DNA of 64,000 nucleotides from PALSA-505 sp035308365. Lineage in GTDB: Bacteria; Actinomycetota; Actinomycetes; Streptosporangiales; Streptosporangiaceae. The DNA is taken from positions 1 through 64,000 of the forward strand of contig DATGGU010000076.1 in assembly GCA_035308365.1 (NCBI GenBank). The letters run 5' to 3'. The position numbers and the translations under genes are program-made. The notes under the pieces are model-generated. The model was given only the letters and a program-made list of their open reading frames with translations. It was not told where the DNA came from and ran no database searches. Shown piece after piece: positions 58,346 through 64,000 of the stretch. Position 1 is the stretch's first letter, and every line of letters begins with the position of its first letter.

Positions 58346-58437
58346 GGCGGGTGGGGTTACCTGGGATTGATCCCCAGGGGACCGGGTGGGGTTACTTGGG
58401 GTTGATCCCCCAGGGGACCGGGTGGGGTTACTTGGGG
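58346..58437. repeat. 35/36-bp tandem repeats between convergent genes
   Basis: Units at 58346-58380, 58381-58416 and a partial third to 58437, each with GGGTGGGGTTACTTGGGG and GATCCCCCAGGGG. The last copy overlaps the stop codon of the glutathione peroxidase gene. The dyad around CCCCAGGGG may let each copy act as a small terminator. Confidence 0.85.
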
Positions 58438-58916
58438 AGATTGGCTTCGATGGCTTCGATCAGGGTCGGGTCGTTGGGCTCCGTGCGGGGACGGAACCGG
58501 GCCAGGGCCTTGCCGTCCGGGCTGACCAGGAACTTCTCGAAGTTCCACTGGATGTCGCCGGCCTCGCCGGTGGCGTCGGGAAGCTCGGTCAGTTCCTGGT
58601 AGATGGGGTGCCGGCCGGGGCCGTTGACCTCGATCTTCTCGAACATGGGGAAGCTGACGCCGTAGGTCGTGGAACAGAACTGCTGGATCTCCTCGGCGGT
58701 GCCCGGCTCCTGGCCACCGAACTGGTTGCAGGGGAAGCCGACGACCGAGAACCCGCGCTCGGCGTATTGCTCCTGGAGCTGCTCAAGCCCGGTGTACTGC
58801 GGGGTCAGGCCGCACTTCGAGGCGACATTGACCACGAGCAGCGTCTTGCCGCCCAGTTCGCCGAGCGATGAGGGCTGGCCGGCCAGGGTATTCACGGGGA
58901 TGTCGAACAGGGCCAC
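58428..58916 (-). CDS. Glutathione peroxidase-family protein (Cys type)
   Basis: 162 residues, GTG start with GGAGG upstream. Peroxidatic Cys35 in NVASKCGLTPQY (Cys, not selenocysteine), Gln in GFPCNQFGGQEPG and Trp/Asn in WNFEKFLV complete the catalytic tetrad. A second Cys in PCNQF may be the resolving residue. Actinobacteria lack glutathione, so it probably uses thioredoxin or mycothiol-linked reduction to detoxify peroxides. It is convergent with the acyl-CoA dehydrogenase. Confidence 0.93.
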   Translation of the reverse strand: MALFDIPVNTLAGQPSSLGELGGKTLLVVNVASKCGLTPQYTGLEQLQEQYAERGFSVVGFPCNQFGGQEPGTAEEIQQFCSTTYGVSFPMFEKIEVNGPGRHPIYQELTELPDATGEAGDIQWNFEKFLVSPDGKALARFRPRTEPNDPTLIEAIEANLPK

Positions 58917-59085
58917 GGTGGTGATCCTCCGCTGTTGGGATTTGGTGAAGCAGGGGATGCCTTGTGAGGCACGCGGGCATGCCCGCCGATCGTCACAGAC
59001 TTATTCAAACTACCCTCGCGGGCTTGACGCTCAGGTCTGTGAGTTGCGGTAACCAGCTAACCAGCCGGAGTTCTGAGTAAGCCTC

Positions 59086-60279
59086 TCAGCTTACGGATGC
59101 CACGCCTCCCGGGTTCCAGACCGGCTGGCCGAGGTATCCCCGGGCGACCATCGTAACGAACTGGTACACCGCGTCCTCGTCGGGTGACAGCGGCCCCGGC
59201 ACGGCGTGCGGCGAGGACAGTCCTCGCTGCACCGACTCGCAGGCATGCCAGTCCTGCCGGTTGGTGATATCCCAGAACTCGATCGCGTAGCCGGGGTCGA
59301 AGCCGGGCTGCTCCAGCGACTCGGGGGCGAACGCCCAGGTGCACTCGATCCGGGTCCGGTCGGCGGCCAGCGGCACGAGCCGGTGCACCATGACGTAATC
59401 GGGGTGCAGGCTGACCAGCACGTTCGGGAAGATGTGGACGTAGATCACGGTCCGCAGGCCGGCCGCGTCGAGGCCGCGCAGCGCGACGCCGTAGCTGCGG
59501 CCATCCAGCGACATCGTGGCCATGCCGTCGCGCAGGTCCATCCAGCCGCCGACCCAGGTTCCGGCCGCCGCGTAGTTCTCACCACTCTTCGGCGGGCTCA
59601 CCTTGCACAGCTCGGGATGGATGGCCGGGCAGTGGTAGCACTCGTGGTAGTTCTCGGACAGGATCTTCCAGTTGGCGGCGGCGTCGTAGTCATGCTGGCC
59701 AGCCAGCACGAGCCGGTCCATTTCGTAGGGTGCGACGAGTTCCGCAAGTGTGGCGAGCGAGTCCGCGAGCGGAGCGGCGGCCCCGGACCCGTCCACGAAT
59801 ATGAGCCCATGCCATTCGGTCACCGGCAGCTCGATGAGCCCCCATTGACCGGCCTCGAAGCCGGGCCGGTTCTTGAAGCCCGCAGCCGCCCGCAGCCCGC
59901 CGTCCAGCGAGTACGTCCAGGAGTGGTACGGGCAGATGATGACCTTCTGCACTGCGGCCCCGCCACAGGGCAGCAGTTCATGGCCACGGTGGCGGCAGGT
60001 ATTGGCGAACGCCCGCAGCGTGGCATCCTCGCCCCGAACCAGCAGGACGCTGCTGGTGCCGACCGCTTCGGCCCGCTGGTCACCGGGATTGCGCAGTTGC
60101 TCACTGCGGCCCACACACACCCAGCCGCCGCCGAAGAAATGGCGCTGTTCCCAGCCGAACACCTCGGGATCCACGTAGGCGGCCCGGGGCAGCATCCGGC
60201 TCTGCCCGAACGGACGCAGCGATTCGGCCAGGCCAGCAGGATCAACAGGAGCAGGCGGCGTAGGCGTTTGACTGACCAT
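59086..60279 (-). CDS. Rieske non-heme iron oxygenase, alpha subunit
   Basis: 397 residues from ATG 60279, in frame with longer extensions that lack support. The Rieske 2Fe-2S motif is complete: Cys95-x-His97 (NTCRHRGHELL) and Cys116-x2-His119 (IICPYHSW). The mononuclear iron site is NYHECYHCPAIHPEL, with the bridging Asp expected near the C-terminus. The sequence resembles choline/carnitine/glycine-betaine-type oxygenases more than ring-hydroxylating dioxygenases, and it has no beta subunit next to it. The start codon lies inside a TetR-type operator, implying tight control. It needs a reductase supplied elsewhere. Confidence 0.88.
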   Translation of the reverse strand: MVSQTPTPPAPVDPAGLAESLRPFGQSRMLPRAAYVDPEVFGWEQRHFFGGGWVCVGRSEQLRNPGDQRAEAVGTSSVLLVRGEDATLRAFANTCRHRGHELLPCGGAAVQKVIICPYHSWTYSLDGGLRAAAGFKNRPGFEAGQWGLIELPVTEWHGLIFVDGSGAAAPLADSLATLAELVAPYEMDRLVLAGQHDYDAAANWKILSENYHECYHCPAIHPELCKVSPPKSGENYAAAGTWVGGWMDLRDGMATMSLDGRSYGVALRGLDAAGLRTVIYVHIFPNVLVSLHPDYVMVHRLVPLAADRTRIECTWAFAPESLEQPGFDPGYAIEFWDITNRQDWHACESVQRGLSSPHAVPGPLSPDEDAVYQFVTMVARGYLGQPVWNPGGVASVS

Positions 60280-60285
60280 ACAGTC
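60270..60285. promoter_or_regulatory. TetR-regulon operator 5, overlapping the Rieske start codon
   Basis: GACTGACCATACAGTC has the same ends as the palindrome at 47280 but a diverged centre. The ATG (60277-60279 read on the minus strand) lies within it, so the transcript is probably leaderless or nearly so. Confidence 0.65.
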
Positions 60286-60884
60286 AAGGCTAAGCGGTGG
60301 CCGGCCAAGGTGTCCAGCCGCCCGCAACGGCATACCTCTATAACGCCACCCTGAACCACTGCCCACCACTCCCCGGCACGTCCCACCCACGCGTACCGTC
60401 ATTGCTGGCGGAACCCGAGCGACCCGGATCAGCCCGCGCTGTGGGAATCTGGGGATCGGCCCCAAGGTAAAACGCGGCGGGTCCCGGCGAGGCTGACCAA
60501 GGGTCGGCGTGCATGCTGGGTGGTTGGACCGGGCGCGCATTCAGCAGATCCCCGGCCCAGGCGTCCCGGGGCGGAAGCCGAGGAACCTGGATCGGCCTGC
60601 GCCGTGGGGGTCCGGGGGGTCGCCCCCGGATAAACACTGCGGACTCCCGGCGAGGCTGATCAAGGGTCGGCGTGCGTGCTGGGTGGTTGGACTGGGCGCG
60701 CATCCAGTAGATCCCCGGCCCAGCCGTCCCGGGGCGGAAGCCGAGGAACCTGGATCAGCCTGCGCCGTGGGGTCCGGGGGGTCGCCCCCCGGATAAACAC
60801 TGCGGACTCCCGGCGAAGCTGACCAAAGGTCAGCGAGCATACGTAGGTGTCTCGCCCGAGCAGGGTTAACCCTTTTAACGCGCC
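60280..60884. other. Noncoding region with large tandem repeats
   Basis: About 600 bases between the Rieske and lsr2 genes. Most of it consists of a tandem array; the remainder shows nothing I can assign. Open frames in it are antisense or read the repeat. Confidence 0.6.
60408..60845. repeat. Three tandem 162-164-bp repeats with hairpins
   Basis: Copies start at 60408, 60570 and 60734 (third truncated near 60845), with the second and third most alike. The second and third contain a strong hairpin (TCCGGGGGG-TCG-CCCCCCGGA type) followed by TAAACAC; the first is diverged there. The shared start of each unit is GCGGAAGCCGAGGAACCTGG or a close variant. Confidence 0.88.
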
Positions 60885-61211
60885 TCAGTGAGCGGCTTCG
60901 TACTGGGCCACGACTGCGGCCGGGATTCGGCCACGCTCGCTCACGGACAGACCTTGTTCGGAGGCCCAAGCACGGATAGCGCTGGAGTCTTTCCTGGATG
61001 TTCTGCCGCGCGCTGCTGAGCGAGCGGCACCTGCACGACCTACCCGGCGGCCGGAGTCGATGAACGGCTGAAGGCCGCTCTTGAACTTGTCGAGGTTCTT
61101 TTTGCTGAGGTCAATCTCGTAGCTCTGCCCAGCGAAACTGAAGGAGACGGTCTCAGCGCCTTCAGAACCGTCGATGTCGTCGGTGATGGTCACAACCGTG
61201 GTTTTTGCCAT
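60885..61211 (-). CDS. lsr2: Lsr2 nucleoid-associated protein
   Basis: 108 residues from the ATG at 61211 (MAKTTVVTITDDIDGSEGAETVSFSFAGQSYEIDLSKKN). The N-terminal half forms the dimerisation sheet. The C-terminal DNA-binding part has the AT-hook-like core, here SERGRIPAAVVAQYEAAH preceded by IRAWASEQGL, with the Arg-Gly-Arg minor-groove motif. Lsr2 binds AT-rich DNA and silences horizontally acquired genes in actinobacteria. It is preceded by an AT-rich region and a short inverted repeat CTGGATGATCCAG, suitable for autoregulation. Confidence 0.93.
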   Translation of the reverse strand: MAKTTVVTITDDIDGSEGAETVSFSFAGQSYEIDLSKKNLDKFKSGLQPFIDSGRRVGRAGAARSAARGRTSRKDSSAIRAWASEQGLSVSERGRIPAAVVAQYEAAH

Positions 61212-61407
61212 ATCTGGATGATCCAGGTTCAACAGTCAATTTGTCAAAGTGACTCGCTGTAGATCAACCGTGTTGTTCTTGTTGACCCCGGACACAGGAA
61301 GCCGGCCTGTCCCCTTCCCCATCCCGCCGGGCGGCCGGCATCGGCAGAGAACTCACCGAAAAGCCCGGCCGCAATGACCGGACGGCAAGTTGCTCGCACC
61401 GATGAAC

Positions 61408-61722
61408 TCAGTGCGCGAACATGGCTTGCACGGCGGCGATCCCCTCGGCGGTGTTCGCACCGATGTCGACCACGAACTGCTCGCTGTTCTCGTGAACCGA
61501 CCAAGTCGCAAAGGCACAGCACTGCCGTTCGAGTTCGACGAGCTCCCGCAGCTCGCCGGAGATGCCCTGGTCAGCGGCGAAGGTCAGGCGCATTCCGGTT
61601 TCCGTCGGTGACACCTGGCCATCGGCTCGTGCCATCACGGCCGCCCAGCGTGCGCCACGCTGTGCCAGTTCCGCCTGGCCGAGCGAACACGCGACTACCT
61701 GGGATCCTCGGTTGCTTTCCAT
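61408..61722 (-). CDS. Small hypothetical protein with Cys-Cys motif, divergent from merR
   Basis: 104 residues from ATG 61722, with GGAGGTGA at good spacing. The central segment LRELVELERQCCAFATWSVHEN contains an adjacent Cys pair, a pattern seen in small proteins next to MerR- or ArsR-type metal regulators. The rest is unrecognised. It shares a 39-base intergenic region with the MerR regulator, so it is probably the regulated target and may bind or sense metal. Confidence 0.7.
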   Translation of the reverse strand: MESNRGSQVVACSLGQAELAQRGARWAAVMARADGQVSPTETGMRLTFAADQGISGELRELVELERQCCAFATWSVHENSEQFVVDIGANTAEGIAAVQAMFAH

Positions 61723-61761
61723 GGGGTCACCTCCGGCTGTGTTGGGCATACGAATGGAATT

Positions 61762-62184
61762 GTGCTGGTTCAAGTCGACATGAAGTCAAGGCCGTCTCCA
61801 GGGCGGGATCACCTTTTGCCCATCGGCGAAGTTGCCCGGCTGTCCGGGCGCGCTGCCTCGTCGATCCGCTATTACGAGCAGATCGGACTGCTGCCCGAAC
61901 CGATCCGCGTCAGCGGCCAGCGCCGTTACTCCGATCACTACGTCCGCATGCTCGCCGTCATTGACACCGCCCAGCGGGCTGGTCTCTCGCTGGATGAGAT
62001 CAAGATCCTTCTAGCCGCGGCGGGGGGAGGGAAAGGCGCAAACGAGGAGCTGCGGGGCATCGCGAACCGGAAGCTGGCGCAAGTGACCACGGAGATCGAG
62101 CGTGCGATCCGCATCAGGAATTGGCTGGAAAAGGCCGCCCACTGCGAGTGCCCGGATCTAGGCGAATGTGCCCTTTTCGGCTAA
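61762..62184 (+). CDS. MerR-family transcriptional regulator
   Basis: 140 residues, GTG start (an ATG at 61780 is possible). MerR HTH at about residues 19-50 (LPIGEVARLSGRAASSIRYYEQIGLLPEPIR), then the dimerisation helix (NRKLAQVTTEIERAIRIRNWLEKA) and a C-terminal Cys cluster HCECPDLGECALFG. Cys residues there match metal- or redox-sensing MerR proteins of the SoxR, MerR and ZntR kind. Divergence from the Cys-Cys protein gene suggests it activates that promoter. Confidence 0.88.
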   Translation: MLVQVDMKSRPSPGRDHLLPIGEVARLSGRAASSIRYYEQIGLLPEPIRVSGQRRYSDHYVRMLAVIDTAQRAGLSLDEIKILLAAAGGGKGANEELRGIANRKLAQVTTEIERAIRIRNWLEKAAHCECPDLGECALFG

Positions 62185-62301
62185 CCCGGTGATCCGGCGC
62201 GCATAACGGCAGCCGTGCCGGGCCCCGTCCGGGCGCACTTCCCGGCGCGCATAATGCGGGCCTGGCCGCGCCTGTCCTGGCGCCCTCAGCGCCGCGCCCT
62301 C

Positions 62302-62343
62302 CGTGATCACGACTTTAGGACGCTAACGCTCCTCGTGATCACG
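62302..62343. repeat. Two CGTGATCACG palindromes upstream of the GH16 gene
   Basis: The 10-bp palindrome CGTGATCACG occurs at 62302-62311 and 62334-62343, 32 bp apart centre to centre (three helical turns). This is a likely protein-binding pair. Confidence 0.5.
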
Positions 62344-62373
62344 AGGCGGTGCGAGGCCGGGCCGCCTGGGATA

Positions 62374-62435
62374 TTAACACCCCGTTCATGCACTCCGCGT
62401 GATTTTAACACCTCATTCATAGACTCTGCGTGTTC
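62374..62435. repeat. 31-bp tandem direct repeat upstream of the GH16 gene
   Basis: Copies 62374-62404 and 62405-62435 share TTAACACC-C-TTCAT--ACTC-GCGTG with about seven differences. They lie about 55-115 bases before the GH16 start codon and probably bind a regulator. Confidence 0.6.
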
Positions 62436-62488
62436 GTGACGTTACAGTCAGGATTAATTTGAAAGTATCTTTACAGTAAGGCTGAACG

Positions 62489-63967
62489 GTGGTGAGCGCG
62501 ATGAGAGTGTTTCTGCAACGTCTTCGAGGGATCCCCAGGAGGGCACCGAGTTTGCCGCGTGCCCGGGGGCGCTGGCTGATGGCGACGGCTGTGCTCGCCG
62601 TGCCGGCCGTCATCCTGACCGCACCGGGCGCGGCGACCGCCGCGCCGCACGCCATCTCGTCAGGCGCCCACGCGGCGGCGCTCAAGCCGCCGCACAGCCC
62701 GGCGCCCCGCGTGCGGCCCGCTACGGTCGCGCAGGCCATCCAGCAGACCGCTACTCGCGCTGACGCCCAGCGGGACAGCGCTCCTCCTCCGCCGTCCGGC
62801 TGGAGCACGGAGTTCAGCGACGACTTCAACGGCCCGGCGAGGACCCCACCCGGCTCCAGCTGGATGTACGACACCGGTCCCGGATCGAGCTTCGGCACCG
62901 GCGAGATCGAGACCATGACGAACTCGACCAGCAACGGGTATCTGGACGGCAACGGGAACTTTGATATCACCGCGCTGGGCTCGGGCAACTCGTGGACGTC
63001 GGCGCGGATCCAGACGACCTCGGCCAACGTGGGCGCCCCAGCCGGTGGCGAACTGGAGGTGACCGCCTCCATCCAGCAGCCGAACCCGGGCGGCGGCCTT
63101 GGCTACTGGCCTGCGTTCTGGATGCTCGGCCCCGGCCAGTGGCCGGAGAACGGCGAAATCGACATCATGGAGGACGTCAACGCGCGGTCCCAGCTGTCCG
63201 GCACCGTGCACTGTGGCACCTACCCCGGTGGCCCGTGCAACGAGCCGAACGGCATCGGCAGCGGCCTGGTGGGCTGCGGCGGCTGCCAGACGGGCTACCA
63301 CACCTACACGATGATCCTCAACCGGACCAACCCATCGAATGAGTCGATCACCTTCTACCTGGACGGGAACGCCTACTTCACGGTGACCGAGGGCCAGGTG
63401 GGCACCTCGACCTGGCAGGCCGCGTTCGACCACAACCTGTCGATCATCTTCGACCTGGCGATGGGCGGCGGGTATCCCAACGGCGTCTGCGGCTGCACGA
63501 CGCCAACCGGCTCGACGACCTCGGGCGGCACGATGAGCGTCGACTACGTCGCGGCCTACCAGATGAACGGTGGCGGTGGCGGGAATCCCACCGGCCCGAT
63601 CACCGGCTACCAGGGCCTGTGCGTGGATGTTCGCGGTGCCAACACCGCGAACTTCACTCCCGTACAGGTCTACACCTGCAACGGAACCAACGCGCAGCAG
63701 TGGACCGTCGTGCAGGCGGGCAGCACGTTGCACGCGCTGGGCAAGTGCATGGACATCAATGGCGGTGGCACCGCCGACGGGACGACGGTGGACCTGTACG
63801 ACTGCAACAACACAGGTGCACAGGTGTTCATACCGGAGTCCAACGGCTCGCTGTACAACCCGCAATCCAGCAAGTGCCTGGACGACACCGGCTGGGGCGG
63901 ATCCGGCACCCAGTTGCAGATCTGGGACTGCACCGGCAACGCCAACCAGCGGTGGAATCTGCCCTGA
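62489..63967 (+). CDS. Secreted GH16 beta-glucanase with ricin-type domain
   Basis: 492 residues, GTG start (ATG at 62501 also possible). A signal peptide of about 52 residues ends near TAAPHA. The GH16 domain (about 105-365) has the catalytic ExDxxE motif in GEIDIMEDV, with flanking YWPAFWMLGPGQWPENG and STWQAAFDHNLSIIFDLAMGGGYP. The C-terminus (about 370-492) is a ricin B beta-trefoil with three QxW-like lobes, close to those in the GH3 and GH54 proteins here. It probably hydrolyses beta-1,3- or mixed-linked glucan from fungal or plant walls. The gene lies behind clear repeats that may form its operator. Confidence 0.93.
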   Translation: MVSAMRVFLQRLRGIPRRAPSLPRARGRWLMATAVLAVPAVILTAPGAATAAPHAISSGAHAAALKPPHSPAPRVRPATVAQAIQQTATRADAQRDSAPPPPSGWSTEFSDDFNGPARTPPGSSWMYDTGPGSSFGTGEIETMTNSTSNGYLDGNGNFDITALGSGNSWTSARIQTTSANVGAPAGGELEVTASIQQPNPGGGLGYWPAFWMLGPGQWPENGEIDIMEDVNARSQLSGTVHCGTYPGGPCNEPNGIGSGLVGCGGCQTGYHTYTMILNRTNPSNESITFYLDGNAYFTVTEGQVGTSTWQAAFDHNLSIIFDLAMGGGYPNGVCGCTTPTGSTTSGGTMSVDYVAAYQMNGGGGGNPTGPITGYQGLCVDVRGANTANFTPVQVYTCNGTNAQQWTVVQAGSTLHALGKCMDINGGGTADGTTVDLYDCNNTGAQVFIPESNGSLYNPQSSKCLDDTGWGGSGTQLQIWDCTGNANQRWNLP

Positions 63968-64000
63968 CGCCATGATCCAGATGCTCTGATAGAGCCTTAA

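Larger units (their letters stand above)
62185..62488. other. Regulatory intergenic region before the GH16 gene
   Basis: 304 bases hold the palindrome pair and the 31-bp direct repeats listed separately. The first 100 bases contain two near-copies of GGCGCGCATAA of unknown meaning. No further gene is supported. Confidence 0.45.

Noticed and set aside
58346..58437. Possible CRISPR array
   Set aside because: No spacers of uniform length and only three short adjacent units.

Overview
The window is a high-GC chromosomal segment from an actinomycete. The evidence is an Lsr2 nucleoid protein, an F420-type LLM oxidoreductase, a mycothiol-type isomerase-fold protein, many GTG starts and many secreted hydrolases with ricin-type sugar-binding domains. 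G1 and S53 peptidases, both normally acid-active families, suggest a soil or litter organism from acidic habitats (inference).

Layout. 1-17 kb: a truncated membrane protein gene at the edge; a hypothetical gene with in-frame repeats; a GH54 arabinofuranosidase with two LacI-type operators; a TetR gene divergent from a DUF3050 gene with palindromic operators; a sigma factor, membrane protein and secreted S8-like protein in series; a P450; a G1 peptidase; and a GH3 enzyme with two ricin domains. 17-24 kb: a specialised-metabolism island with an HpgT-like aminotransferase, a cation/H+ antiporter, 4-hydroxymandelate synthase (HmaS), a class I DAHP synthase and MbtH. This is the shikimate-to-4-hydroxyphenylglycine supply logic of glycopeptide clusters, and an exact GTCCAA-N17-TTGGAC box (the Bbr/StrR-type motif) lies upstream of HmaS. 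No NRPS, 4-hydroxymandelate oxidase or StrR-type regulator is present. 24-29 kb: a tight minus-strand operon of two alpha/beta hydrolases, an ATP-grasp ligase and a GCS2-type amidoligase. I do not recognise it as a characterised system, and it is the best candidate for an undescribed amide or peptide pathway.

29-39 kb: an FtsK/SpoIIIE ATPase with a small partner, HrpA helicase, an LLM oxidoreductase, a DsbA-like protein and an aldo/keto reductase. 39-60 kb: a dispersed TetR regulon. Five copies of a palindrome close to GACTGAAcaTTCAGTC lie before a class III aminotransferase, the potDBC transporter genes, the tetR-potA / FAD-oxidoreductase divergent promoter, an FAD oxidoreductase-cupin fusion (divergent from an acyl-CoA dehydrogenase) and a Rieske oxygenase. 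Together they suggest uptake and oxidative breakdown of a nitrogenous compound. A plasmid-like parA/ribbon-helix-helix pair sits inside the pot locus. 60-64 kb: a tandem-repeat region, Lsr2, a MerR regulator with a divergent partner, and a GH16 glucanase with a ricin domain.

A recurring oddity is short tandem repeats with lengths divisible by three that sit in frame inside conserved genes (PotA, HrpA, an FAD oxidoreductase, the FAD-cupin linker, the first hypothetical gene). The PotA and FAD-oxidoreductase copies share the same 30-bp unit.
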